Below, in pieces: positions 42,277 to 58,180 of a stretch of 64,000 nucleotides of DNA. Every line of letters starts with the position of its first letter. Within the stretch, counting starts at the first letter, position 1. Source of the stretch: Verrucomicrobiales bacterium (GTDB lineage Bacteria; Verrucomicrobiota; Verrucomicrobiia; Limisphaerales; UBA9464). The notes under the pieces are model-generated. The model was given only the letters and a program-made list of their open reading frames with translations, made no database searches and was not told where the DNA came from. A program made the position numbers and the translations under genes. Where the stretch lies: positions 1 to 64,000 of the forward strand of contig JAIYBC010000015.1 in the NCBI GenBank assembly GCA_027488845.1. The letters run 5' to 3'.

Positions 42277-42972
42277 ATGCCGAGCAAACGCTTCAAGAAG
42301 GCGCTGACGTTGGTCGACGCCACGAAGTCCTATCCGCTGACCTCCGCGGTGGACGTCCTCACCAAGTTCCCGAAGGCCAAGTTCAACGAGACGGTGGACT
42401 TGTCGTTCAAGCTGAACGTGGATCCCAAGCAGTCGGACCAGATGGTCCGTGGCACCACCCCGCTGCCCCATGGTTCGGGCAAGGTGGTCCGGGTCCTCGT
42501 CTTCTCCAAGCCGGGCGCCCCGGCTGAGGCCGCCCGTGCGGCCGGAGCCGAGTTCGTCGGCTTCGAGGACATGATCAAGAAGTGCAACGAGGGCTGGTCC
42601 GACTTCGACGTCGCCATCGCGACCCCGGACGCCATGACCGAAGTCCGGAAGCTCGGCAAGGTGCTCGGACCTCGCGGCCTCATGCCGAATCCGAAGACCG
42701 GCACGGTCACCGACGACACCGGTCGCGCGGTGCGTGAGGTGAAGGCGGGTCGTGTGGAGTTCAAGGTCGACAAGGCCGGAAACATCCATGTCCCGGTTGG
42801 CAAGGCGAGCTTCTCGGCCTCCCAGATCTCCGACAACGCCCGTTCCGTGATCGACGCCGTCGTCAAGGCGCGTCCGTCCAGCGTGAAGGGTGTCTATGTG
42901 AAGTCCGTGACCCTGTCGCTCACCATGAGCCCTCCGGTCTCGGTCGACGTCCGGGAATTCGTCACCCTCTGA
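42277..42972 (+). CDS. rplA: 50S ribosomal protein L1
   Basis: A 231-residue L1, the usual length. It binds 23S rRNA at the L1 stalk and moves deacylated tRNA. It starts MPSKRFKKALTLVDATKSYPL; the signature FVGFEDMIKKCNEGWSDFDV and KVLGPRGLMPNPKTGTVTDD (about 128-150) are intact. The ATG at 42277 is preceded by an A-rich stretch; the longer frame upstream has no ribosomal-protein character. L11 (rplK), normally directly upstream, is absent, so the leading gene of this transcript is L1. The stop is 19 bases before rplJ. Confidence 0.98.
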   Translation: MPSKRFKKALTLVDATKSYPLTSAVDVLTKFPKAKFNETVDLSFKLNVDPKQSDQMVRGTTPLPHGSGKVVRVLVFSKPGAPAEAARAAGAEFVGFEDMIKKCNEGWSDFDVAIATPDAMTEVRKLGKVLGPRGLMPNPKTGTVTDDTGRAVREVKAGRVEFKVDKAGNIHVPVGKASFSASQISDNARSVIDAVVKARPSSVKGVYVKSVTLSLTMSPPVSVDVREFVTL

Positions 42973-42991
42973 ATCCAACCGGAATCCTACC

Positions 42992-43507
42992 ATGCGCGCC
43001 GAAAAGAAGTTCATTTCCGCCGAGTACCTGGCCCGGTTGAACGCCTCGCCGTTCTTCCTGGTGGTCGACTACCGCGGTCTCTCCGTCTCCCAGTTCACCG
43101 ATCTCCGCAAGCGCCTGATCAAGGTCGGCGGCGAGGTGCACGTGGTGAAGAACACCATCTTCCGCATCGCGGCCAAGGAGGCGGGACTCGCCGACCTGAC
43201 CGGGCTGCTTTCCGGCCAGTTGGCCGCCGTCACCGGCAAGAAGGACATCGCCGCGGTCTCGAAGGTCATCAAGTCCTTCCAGGCCGAGTTTGAGAAGCCG
43301 AAGCTGCAGTTCGGGTACCTGGGCAACCAGGCCCTCTCCGCCGAACAGGTTCGTGCCATCGCCGACCTTCCTCCGCTCCCGGAGCTGCAGGGCAAGCTGC
43401 TCGGCCTGCTGCAGGCCCCGGCCCAGAAGCTCGCGGCGCTCATCAACACCCCAGGTTCGCAGGTCGCGCGCGTCATCGACGCCTACGCCCAGAAGCCGGC
43501 CGCCTGA
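42992..43507 (+). CDS. rplJ: 50S ribosomal protein L10
   Basis: A 171-residue L10 that anchors the L7/L12 dimers to the ribosomal stalk. It shows the N-terminal rRNA-binding part (PFFLVVDYRGLSVSQFTDLR, VVKNTIFRIAAKEAGL) and the C-terminal helix that holds L12 (LLGLLQAPAQKLAALINTPG). Its usual length. It is followed by a 135-base structured spacer rather than a short gap. Confidence 0.98.
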   Translation: MRAEKKFISAEYLARLNASPFFLVVDYRGLSVSQFTDLRKRLIKVGGEVHVVKNTIFRIAAKEAGLADLTGLLSGQLAAVTGKKDIAAVSKVIKSFQAEFEKPKLQFGYLGNQALSAEQVRAIADLPPLPELQGKLLGLLQAPAQKLAALINTPGSQVARVIDAYAQKPAA

Positions 43508-43516
43508 TCCACTCCC

Positions 43517-43544
43517 GGTCCGGTGACGCTGTTGTCGCCGGACC
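43517..43544 (+). promoter_or_regulatory. RNA hairpin after rplJ
   Basis: GGTCCGGTGAC (43517-43527) pairs with GTCGCCGGACC (43534-43544) in an 11-pair stem with one G-U, around a GCTGTT loop. It has no T-run, so it is more likely an RNA-stability or processing element than a terminator. It starts ten bases after the rplJ stop. Confidence 0.65.
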
Positions 43545-43569
43545 ATCTCAACAACAGAAACCAGTAAAT

Positions 43570-43618
43570 CGTCGGTCCGCAGGCTGCGGACTAATCGGGG
43601 ACGGCCGTCCCCCCGACG
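43570..43618 (+). promoter_or_regulatory. Three-way-junction RNA element before rplL
   Basis: The outer stem CGTCG (43570-43574)/CGACG (43614-43618) encloses two hairpins: GTCCGCA-GGC-TGCGGAC (43575-43591) and GGGGAC-GGCC-GTCCCC (43597-43612), joined by TAATC. All three stems are perfect in sequence. It lies 24 bases before the rplL start codon, so it could act on rplL translation or protect the mRNA 5' end after cleavage. Confidence 0.6.
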
Positions 43619-43642
43619 AGACGCACATACCGAATACATACC

Positions 43643-44032
43643 ATGGCTGACATCAACAACCTCGTCGAGGAACTGAGCAAGCTCACCGTCCTCGAAGCCG
43701 CTGAACTCGTGAAGGCTCTCGAGACCAAGTGGGGCGTCACCGCCGCCGCTCCGGTCGCCGTCGCCGCCGCCGCCCCTGCCGGTGGTGGAGCCGCCGCCCC
43801 GGCCGCCGAAGCCAAGACCACCTTCGACGTGATCCTCGCCTCGGTGCCCGCCGACAAGAAGATCGGCGTCATCAAGGCCGTCCGCGAAGTGAAGGCCGGA
43901 CTCGGTCTCGCCGAGGCCAAGGCCTTGGTCGAAGGTGCCCCGAAGACCGTTCTCGAAGGCGCCCCGAAGGCAGACGCCGACGCCGCCAAGAAGAAGCTCG
44001 AAGAGGCCGGCGGCAAGGTCGAGCTCAAGTAA
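43643..44032 (+). CDS. rplL: 50S ribosomal protein L7/L12
   Basis: A 129-residue L7/L12, slightly longer than the common 120-125 residues. It is the multi-copy flexible stalk protein that recruits translational GTPases. The N-terminal dimer domain is [20 protein letters not shown]; an Ala/Gly/Pro hinge ([20 protein letters not shown]) follows; the C-terminal domain has [20 protein letters not shown] and [18 protein letters not shown]. The 24 bases before the ATG are AT-rich and follow the three-way junction element. Confidence 0.98.
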   Translation: MADINNLVEELSKLTVLEAAELVKALETKWGVTAAAPVAVAAAAPAGGGAAAPAAEAKTTFDVILASVPADKKIGVIKAVREVKAGLGLAEAKALVEGAPKTVLEGAPKADADAAKKKLEEAGGKVELK

Positions 44033-44046
44033 GGCTCTTCCCGTTC

Positions 44047-44084
44047 AGCCTTGGCCGTTCGCCATCGGGGCGTCGGCCAAGGCT
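44047..44084 (+). terminator. Hairpin attenuator between rplL and rpoB
   Basis: AGCCTTGGCCG (44047-44057) pairs with CGGCCAAGGCT (44074-44084); CGCC/GGCG extend the stem inside. It is followed by TGTTC rather than a long T-run, so partial termination (attenuation, as known between rplL and rpoB in enterobacteria) fits better than full termination. Starts 14 bases after the rplL stop. Confidence 0.5.
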
Positions 44085-44140
44085 TGTTCATCCCCCGCAG
44101 GCTCGGTCCAACACCGGCTCCGACCCTGGTCAATTTCCTA

Positions 44141-44168
44141 TTGCTGGTTCACCCATCTCCGTTACGTT
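44141..44168 (+). promoter_or_regulatory. Candidate internal promoter for rpoB-rpoC
   Basis: TTGCTG (44141-44146) and TACGTT (44163-44168), 16 bases apart, in the AT-richer part of the rplL-rpoB spacer. A weak match, supported only by position and base composition. Confidence 0.3.
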
Positions 44169-44198
44169 ATTCGGAGTCTTGAAATAATCGTCCAGTAA

Positions 44199-44240
44199 GA
44201 CGAGTTCCGGCGAAGACAAATGTCATCGCCGGGCCTCGTC
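44199..44240 (+). promoter_or_regulatory. Long RNA hairpin in the rpoB leader
   Basis: GACGAG pairs with CTCGTC, CCGGCGA with TCGCCGG and GAC with GTC around an AAAT loop, separated by a TT/GC and an A/A internal mismatch. The 42-base structure ends 69 bases before the rpoB ATG. It resembles in position and form the RNase III processing site known between rplL and rpoB in E. coli; equivalence is inferred. Confidence 0.55.
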
Positions 44241-44309
44241 GTATTGTCTTTACGGCGGAATCAGTCCTTCCCGGCCGTCACCGCAGAAATCCGAGTTCAC
44301 GAGGTCGCA

Positions 44310-48185
<3,876 letters not shown>

Positions 48186-48214
48186 GACCCGACCGACCAA
48201 CGCAAAACTGAACT

Positions 48215-52357
<4,143 letters not shown>

Positions 52358-52380
52358 GTCGTTGTCCGTGCTTTTACAGG

Positions 52381-52412
52381 GAGGGCGCCCAAGTCGGGCG
52401 CCCTCTTTTTTT
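52381..52412 (+). terminator. Intrinsic terminator of the rpl-rpo operon
   Basis: GAGGGCGCCC (52381-52390) pairs with GGGCGCCCTC (52396-52405) around AAGTC and is followed by seven T (52406-52412), 23 bases after the rpoC stop. Confidence 0.95.
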
Positions 52413-52529
52413 GCTTCGGACTGTGCCGCTTGGTCCTTGGTCCTCTTCCCGACCGTCGGCCCCACGTTCGCTGCCGCCTCCAGCTCCGGCATCCCGGCGG
52501 AATCTGGGGGGGCTGGCGAGTGTTCCGCC

Positions 52530-55514
52530 TCAATCGCGGCGGCCGAGACGGGACAGGAAGGCGACCAGGTCCCGCAGCTCTTCGCGGCTCAGTCCGTCGG
52601 CCAGACCTTCCGGCATGATCGATCCCATCGGCCGCAGTTCGTTGATCTCGGATCTCCGGACCTGGAGCTCCCGTCGTTCGGCTGCGTCGAACAGGATCAC
52701 GAGATCCGGGGATTCGTGGATCAGCCGTCCTTGGCGGCTGGTTCCATCCTTCAGGTCCACGTTCCAGGCGGTGAACCCTTCCTTGACCTCCTTCTGGGGC
52801 TGCAGGATCGCCCCGAGGATGAAGCCCGCCGTCTGCGCCGTTCCCAGCGCAGACAGGTCGGGCCCCAAACCGTGTGATCCGCCGCCGATCGGATGACACG
52901 AGGCGCATCCCCGGTCTGCACCCTCGAAGATCCGGCGTCCACGGATCGGATCGCCAGCGACCCGGACTTCACGAAGGAATGACTCCTGTTCCGGTCCCTC
53001 CACCGACAAGGACGACGGTTTCTCCATGGCCTCGCCAACGGTACCCAAGGACTGTATGAGAGCCGGTTCCGTCCTTCCCGCGCGCGCCAGGAATCCTCGG
53101 ATCGCTTTCGCCGCGGTTGGATGCGGCGCCCGGTTCCGGAAGGCCTCAGACAACACGGCTGCACCCGAACCGCTTCGGAGGATCTCCTGGGTCAGTCCAA
53201 GGGCCACTTTCTCGTCCACCGGTTTCGACAGACGATCCGCCGCGAGCGCGACCGCCTCCGCGAGGTCGATCCGGGCCATGGCGGCGACGACAGCGACCCG
53301 GAGTTCGTCGGATCCTTCCTGGGCGATCCGACGCAGCCGCGGCTGTTGGGCCGATCCACCCAGCATGCCGACTGCCCAGACGGCTCCGGCGCGAACCGTC
53401 GTGGGCGTGCCGACTTCGTCCGCCAATCGACCGAGGAATTCCTCCTGCCCGGGAATCCTCCAGCGTCCCACCCATCGGGCGGCAGCCTCCTGCACGGAGG
53501 CCGACTTCGACTCCAGGAGTGCGCGAGCCTGGGAACGCAGCGGTTCCACGGCGAAGCCTTCCGGGGCTGGATTCCCAGCGAGCCGTAGCAGGGCGGACGC
53601 ATGGCGATCCGGATGGTAGGTGACCCCGACCGTGAAGGTGCGGGGTTGGAGCAATACGGTCTGGCTCTTGGCGTCGCCTCCGGCCAGCAACGTTTCCACG
53701 AGGGACCACTGCACGTCGTCCGCGAGGGCCACTTCAGAAATCCGCCTGAGGCGGTCGGCGGCAAGTTGGACGGTCTCCTGCGTCCGATCGGCCGCCGCGA
53801 AGGCGAGTTGACGCGATTCACGTCCCTCGAAGTTCAACCGCCCTTCGGCCTGCAGAGGCCGCCACCAAGGCTTGAGCGCGTGGACACACTGGGTGAAGGC
53901 GTACCTCAATGCCGGGTCCATCGGATGGTCGGCGGCGATCGCCGCGGTCTCGATCGCGCGGCCGTCGCGGATCCAGGAACAGGCGACGACCGCCTCCAGC
54001 CGCACCTGCGGATCCGCATCCGCAGCCAACCCGCCCAAACGGGAAAGGGAAGTGGTCGCCGGCTCGCCCCCTCGCGCCGTGCAACGTGCAGAGCGGATCC
54101 GGTGCAGCGGATTCCCCGAACGAGCCAGCTTGTCCAGGGATTCCGTGTCGATCTTGTCGAACGCGGCCCGGAGCTCCACCGCGGCACCCATCCGGTCCTC
54201 CATTGCGGTCTCCGAGCCGGCTTCCCGGATCCACATGTCGACGGCGGGCAGGACGCTCGCCGACGGGCGTCCCCGCAGGACCCGGGCGGCCTGCTGGCGG
54301 TTCCAACGTTCCGGCGACAGCAGCTGTTTCAACAGCATTGCGACGTCGGCAGTTTCCAGCGCGGGTGGCGTCAACGCTGCGGAGCCTTCGACCGAGACCC
54401 GCCAGATCCGCCCATGCGTCTTGTCGCGGTCGGGATGTCGGAAGCTGGTCTGGTAGTGGCCGATCACCGGATTGAACCAGTCGCAGAGGTACAACGCGCC
54501 GTCGGGCCCGAACCGGAGGTCCACCACGCGGAACGCCGTGTTGGTGCTCTCCACCAGCGGCGGAAGCCGAACGGGGCGGACCGTGGAACCGTCGGCGGTG
54601 ATCCGGAACCGCTCCACGGTGTTCTGCAGGTAGCCGCCGGCGATGAACTCGCCACGTTGGGATTCCGGCCAGTGCGAGCTGTCCGCGACGTCGACGCCCC
54701 CGAATTTCCTGCCTTCACTCCAGGCTGGCGGGTGCAGCAGGAAGTGGTCGGTCGGCTGCAGGGCCGGAGCGAGATCGTAGATCCCGTGTCCGTTGCCGGC
54801 GAACACCAGCGGCCGTCCCGTGGCGTCGAAGGCGGTCCCGTAGGGATTGTGCGCCCCCATCGCCCCGTCCCAGAAGGGCTCCAGCCGACCGGTCGCCGGC
54901 CAGTACCTCCAGATGCCGGCCTGATGCAGGGTCACGTTCCCATGCCGCGTCTCGATGCGGCTGAAGGCGTGCAGCCCCTGGCTCATCATCAGCTCGCCGG
55001 CGGGTCCCCAGGCGAACGAGTTCAACGTCTGGTGCGTGTCGCCGGTGCCGAAGCCGCTGAACACCACCCGACGCTCGTCGGCCTTGCCGTCGCCGTCGTT
55101 GTCCCGCAGGAACAAGAGTTCGTCCGCGGCCCCCACATAGACGCCGCCATTTCCCAGTTCCAGACCAAGGGGGATGTGCAGGCCGTCGGCGAAAACGTGG
55201 GAGGTGTCGGCGACACCGTCCCGGTCGCGGTCCTCGAGCACCACGATCTTGTCCCGGGGCTCCTCCCCGGGCCGGAGCTGCGGATAGCTGGTGGTCGTGG
55301 CCACCCACATCCGTCCATCACCGTCGAACCGGACCTGCGTCGGCTTGACGACTCCCAGGCGCTCGTCGGCGAATCGTCCGACCCGAAACCCGGTCAGGAC
55401 CCGCAGGGCGGCGATCTCCGGATCCGGGGCCGAAGACGACGATGTGGAACCGGAGGCCAGGATCCGGGAGACCAGGACCGTGCCGAGGATCAGGGGAACA
55501 GGACGCTTCAACAT
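52530..55514 (-). CDS. PVC-type exported dehydrogenase/HEAT/cytochrome c protein
   Basis: A 994-residue protein of the large secreted class restricted mainly to Planctomycetes/Verrucomicrobia. Signal peptide VPLILGTVLVSRILASG. The first half is the soluble-sugar-dehydrogenase-like propeller ('piru_Ver' N-terminal type: FRVGRFADERLGVVKPTQVR, DRDRDGVADTSHVFADG, DNDGDGKADERRVVFSGFG). A HEAT-repeat region follows (about 430-830). A C-terminal cytochrome c domain carries one heme site CASCH (about residue 871) with LGPDLSALG and an axial-ligand Met (SIMPEGLADGLS). It probably oxidises a sugar and passes electrons out through its heme; substrate unknown. It follows the SGNH-like gene by 15 bases in one unit. 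Confidence 0.9.
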   Translation of the reverse strand: MLKRPVPLILGTVLVSRILASGSTSSSSAPDPEIAALRVLTGFRVGRFADERLGVVKPTQVRFDGDGRMWVATTTSYPQLRPGEEPRDKIVVLEDRDRDGVADTSHVFADGLHIPLGLELGNGGVYVGAADELLFLRDNDGDGKADERRVVFSGFGTGDTHQTLNSFAWGPAGELMMSQGLHAFSRIETRHGNVTLHQAGIWRYWPATGRLEPFWDGAMGAHNPYGTAFDATGRPLVFAGNGHGIYDLAPALQPTDHFLLHPPAWSEGRKFGGVDVADSSHWPESQRGEFIAGGYLQNTVERFRITADGSTVRPVRLPPLVESTNTAFRVVDLRFGPDGALYLCDWFNPVIGHYQTSFRHPDRDKTHGRIWRVSVEGSAALTPPALETADVAMLLKQLLSPERWNRQQAARVLRGRPSASVLPAVDMWIREAGSETAMEDRMGAAVELRAAFDKIDTESLDKLARSGNPLHRIRSARCTARGGEPATTSLSRLGGLAADADPQVRLEAVVACSWIRDGRAIETAAIAADHPMDPALRYAFTQCVHALKPWWRPLQAEGRLNFEGRESRQLAFAAADRTQETVQLAADRLRRISEVALADDVQWSLVETLLAGGDAKSQTVLLQPRTFTVGVTYHPDRHASALLRLAGNPAPEGFAVEPLRSQARALLESKSASVQEAAARWVGRWRIPGQEEFLGRLADEVGTPTTVRAGAVWAVGMLGGSAQQPRLRRIAQEGSDELRVAVVAAMARIDLAEAVALAADRLSKPVDEKVALGLTQEILRSGSGAAVLSEAFRNRAPHPTAAKAIRGFLARAGRTEPALIQSLGTVGEAMEKPSSLSVEGPEQESFLREVRVAGDPIRGRRIFEGADRGCASCHPIGGGSHGLGPDLSALGTAQTAGFILGAILQPQKEVKEGFTAWNVDLKDGTSRQGRLIHESPDLVILFDAAERRELQVRRSEINELRPMGSIMPEGLADGLSREELRDLVAFLSRLGRRD

Positions 55515-55529
55515 GGGGTGCCTTCCGGT

Positions 55530-56465
55530 TCAGCGGGTGGTCCAGGTGGCCGAGGTGGCGGCCGCCTTGGTGTGGATCTCCCAATCGGCAGCGTCGATCA
55601 GCGGGAGGTATTGCTTCATTTCGTCCGGAAACCATCGCACGGAAGGATTCCGATGATCCCGGCTGGAAGGCTGTTCGGTACGGTCTCCGCCGAGGAAGGC
55701 CCAGTTGGTCGGGCGGTTGAACCGCTTCCAGAGTCGATTGCGCTCCTGGACTGCCTGGCGCAGCGCCTCCCATTCCGGGTTGGCAAAGCCGCCGTCGGCG
55801 CGGATCTCCAACTTCTGCAGGCGAGGATCAAGACCCGCCAACGCCTGGAGGACGCAGCGTCCCAGCCGGTCGGTGGAAGGGACACGCCCTTCGACCGGGG
55901 TGCCTTCCGATGCGGCCGGTGGAAGCCCCATCGCAGCCCGGTGCAGATCGATCAGCGGGATCTGCGACACCGCGGCCTCGGCCCGCACGGATTCGGCGTA
56001 GGGCTCCGTGGACGCCGGGGCGGATCCCGGCGTCGGCAGTGGCGTGAGCAGGATCAGCCTCGGAGTGAGACCGCGCAGTTCCTCAACCAGTCGGTGAAGC
56101 GATTTACGGAAGCTCTCCGCTTCCGCCGTTCCACGGAACGACTCGGACTGTCCGAAGTCGATCAGGGTCACCGTGGCTCCGCAGGCCCGGATCTGGTCGG
56201 GCAAGGCAGGATAGTTGATCTCCCGCGGTTGACCGAAGACGGTGTCTCCCTCCCAGGCCAGGGTCCTGAACCGCAACCGATGCCCCGGGTGCCCCGCCGT
56301 GATCACGGCCTCCAGATGTCCGGTCCTCGCCAGGGCCACGGCCCCGCCACCACCCACCACCGCGACGACGTCGTTGGTCCGAAGCCCAAGTCCCACCGGC
56401 AGCGCGCTGGAATCGGAGGCCCGCAGCCCGAAGGAAAACAGGATCAGCAGGATCGCCGGTTTCAT
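55530..56465 (-). CDS. SGNH-hydrolase-like exported protein
   Basis: A 311-residue protein with a signal peptide (ILLILFSFGLRASDSSA) in the PVC-specific SGNH-like group that accompanies 'piru_Ver' cytochromes. Normal SGNH block I (GDS with catalytic Ser) is replaced by VVAVVGGGGAVALARTGHLE; block III (GxND) reads TLIDFGQSESF. The end PSVRWFPDEMKQYLPLIDAA is the group's conserved tail. The enzyme may be inactive as a hydrolase. The ATG at 56465 opens the signal peptide; the frame further upstream would include charged non-signal sequence. Forms a two-gene operon with the downstream PVC cytochrome. Confidence 0.75.
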   Translation of the reverse strand: MKPAILLILFSFGLRASDSSALPVGLGLRTNDVVAVVGGGGAVALARTGHLEAVITAGHPGHRLRFRTLAWEGDTVFGQPREINYPALPDQIRACGATVTLIDFGQSESFRGTAEAESFRKSLHRLVEELRGLTPRLILLTPLPTPGSAPASTEPYAESVRAEAAVSQIPLIDLHRAAMGLPPAASEGTPVEGRVPSTDRLGRCVLQALAGLDPRLQKLEIRADGGFANPEWEALRQAVQERNRLWKRFNRPTNWAFLGGDRTEQPSSRDHRNPSVRWFPDEMKQYLPLIDAADWEIHTKAAATSATWTTR

Positions 56466-56610
56466 GGATGACCGCAGTATGTCGGGACAACCGATGTGTC
56501 CAAGCGGGATCGGCAAAAACGTCCCGTCCCTGGCCGCGGAGGGGGCTTCAATCTGTGTTGGTCGTTTGTAAGTCTTTGATGGACAGGGGGTGATTGTGAA
56601 GTGGGTCCCA

Positions 56611-56627
56611 TTGGCACCCTCGATGCT
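56611..56627 (+). promoter_or_regulatory. Sigma-54-like promoter of the flagellar operon
   Basis: TTGGCAC at 56611-56617 and ATGCT at 56623-56627 place GG and GC ten bases apart, the spacing of -24/-12 elements; mismatches are C for G after TTGGCAC and A for T in the -12 element. The predicted start of transcription would be at about 56638, one base before the GTG start, so either the leader is very short or the ATG at 56651 is used. Confidence 0.45.
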
Positions 56628-56638
56628 TCGAACCCCAC

Positions 56639-57385
56639 GTGAACATCGGGATGTATCAAGCCGCTGCGGCACTGAGTGCCAATGCGCGTTGGCAGGAGGT
56701 GATCTCGGAGAACCTCTCCGCCTCCTCCGTGCCCGGGTTCAAGCGGACCGAGATGTCCTTCGCCGCCTTCGAGTCCGGGCTCATGCCGCAGGATGCCGCC
56801 AAGGGCCAGAAGTTCATCATGCCCAGGGCCGCCACCTCGACGGTGTTTGCACAGGGGCCGATGCAGCCCTCCGACGTGAAGACCCACGCCGCGATCGATG
56901 GAAAGGGCTTCTTCGAGGTCCAGCTACCGAGCGGTGAGTCGGTGTACACCCGCGACGGATCCTTCTCCCTCAACTCGAATGGCCAGTTGGTCACCAAGGA
57001 AGGCTACACGGTCCTCGGTGACGGAGGTTCGTTCCAGTTCGACCGCAACACGCCCGGTGAGATCTCCATCGCGAAGGACGGCACCGTGAGCAAGGGAACC
57101 GACTCCCGTGGGCGCCTGAAGGTGGTCGATGTGGGCGATCCCTCGATGCTGACCCCGGCCGGCGGCGGCTACTGGAAGGCCAGCAATGCCGGCATGAAGG
57201 TCGCCGACGTCGCGAATCCGTCCGTCCGCGGCGGCATGCTGGAGATGGCCAACACCTCCGCGGTTGGCGAGATGGTCAGCATGATCAACGCGATGCGCCT
57301 CTTCGAGGCCAACCAGAAGGTCATCCAGGCCCAGGACGAACGCATGGGAAAGACCATCGGCGAACTCGGCAGCCCCAACTCCTGA
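56639..57385 (+). CDS. flgF: Flagellar proximal rod protein FlgF
   Basis: A 248-residue rod/hook family protein, the FlgF type being inferred because it precedes flgG and has a divergent N-terminus (VNIGMYQAAAALSANARWQE). The family N-terminal pattern NLSASSVPGFKR and the C-terminal helix SVRGGMLEMANTSAVGEMVS then MINAMRLFEANQKVIQAQDE are clear. It sits in the rod between FlgC and FlgG. Initiation is at GTG 56639 with alternative ATG 56651. Starts the flagellar operon. Confidence 0.85.
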   Translation: MNIGMYQAAAALSANARWQEVISENLSASSVPGFKRTEMSFAAFESGLMPQDAAKGQKFIMPRAATSTVFAQGPMQPSDVKTHAAIDGKGFFEVQLPSGESVYTRDGSFSLNSNGQLVTKEGYTVLGDGGSFQFDRNTPGEISIAKDGTVSKGTDSRGRLKVVDVGDPSMLTPAGGGYWKASNAGMKVADVANPSVRGGMLEMANTSAVGEMVSMINAMRLFEANQKVIQAQDERMGKTIGELGSPNS

Positions 57386-57397
57386 TCTCAAGAAGCC

Positions 57398-58180
57398 ATG
57401 ATTCGAGCCCTTTATTCCGCTGCCACGGGCATGCAGGCCCAGCAGAAGAACCTGGAGGTCATCGCGAACAACCTCGCGAACGTGAACACCACCGGCTTCA
57501 AGCGCAGCCGTGCGGAGTTCCAGGATCTGCTCTACCAGAGCGAGAAGCCCCCGGGCGCGGACCAGGGCAACGGAAACCTCTCCCCGTCCGGCGTCCAGAT
57601 CGGACACGGCTCACGGCTCGTCTCGACGACCAAGCTCTTCACCACCGGCGAACTCACCAACACCGGAGACAAATACAACGTCGCCATCACCGGTGACGGG
57701 TTCTTCGAGGTGAACCTCCCCGATGGAACAAGGGCTTTCACGAGGGATGGTGCCCTGAAGTTGGACTCGACCGGAAACTGGGTCACCACCGATGGCGGCA
57801 GACTGGGCAGTGGGTTCCAGGCGGTGCCTCCCGGGACCACGGAAATCAACATCACCACCGATGGCAGGGTGTCCCTGAAGGGCCCCGGCGTAGAACAGAA
57901 CTTCAATGTCCAGCTCTTCCGTTTCGCCAATCCGGCCGGTCTCGTTCCCTTGGGTGGGAATCTCTACCGCGAAGGACTGGCATCCGGACAGGCTGAGGTT
58001 GGCGATCCGAATGCCAACGGCTTCGGCGGACTCGCCCAGGGCTTCCTTGAGATGTCCAACGTCAAGGTCGTGGACGAGATGGTGAACATGATCGTCGCCC
58101 AGCGCGCCTACGAGGTGAACTCCAAGGCGGTGCAGTCCGCCGACGAGATGATGGGAATCGCCAACAGCCTGCGCCGATGA
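57398..58180 (+). CDS. flgG: Flagellar distal rod protein FlgG
   Basis: A 260-residue FlgG, standard length. The N-terminal helix and motif are MIRALYSAATGMQAQQKNLE then NNLANVNTTGFKR; the C-terminal helix is GFLEMSNVKVVDEMVNMIVA then QRAYEVNSKAVQSADEMM. It forms the rod part joined to the hook through the P and L rings. Twelve bases follow flgF; the stop overlaps flgA (ATGA at 58177-58180). Confidence 0.95.
   Translation: MIRALYSAATGMQAQQKNLEVIANNLANVNTTGFKRSRAEFQDLLYQSEKPPGADQGNGNLSPSGVQIGHGSRLVSTTKLFTTGELTNTGDKYNVAITGDGFFEVNLPDGTRAFTRDGALKLDSTGNWVTTDGGRLGSGFQAVPPGTTEINITTDGRVSLKGPGVEQNFNVQLFRFANPAGLVPLGGNLYREGLASGQAEVGDPNANGFGGLAQGFLEMSNVKVVDEMVNMIVAQRAYEVNSKAVQSADEMMGIANSLRR

Noticed and set aside
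44220-44309. N-terminal extension of RpoB from the upstream GTG/ATG
   Set aside because: These codons overlap the long leader hairpin and do not resemble RpoB; the ATG at 44310 has a ribosome site and starts the conserved region.
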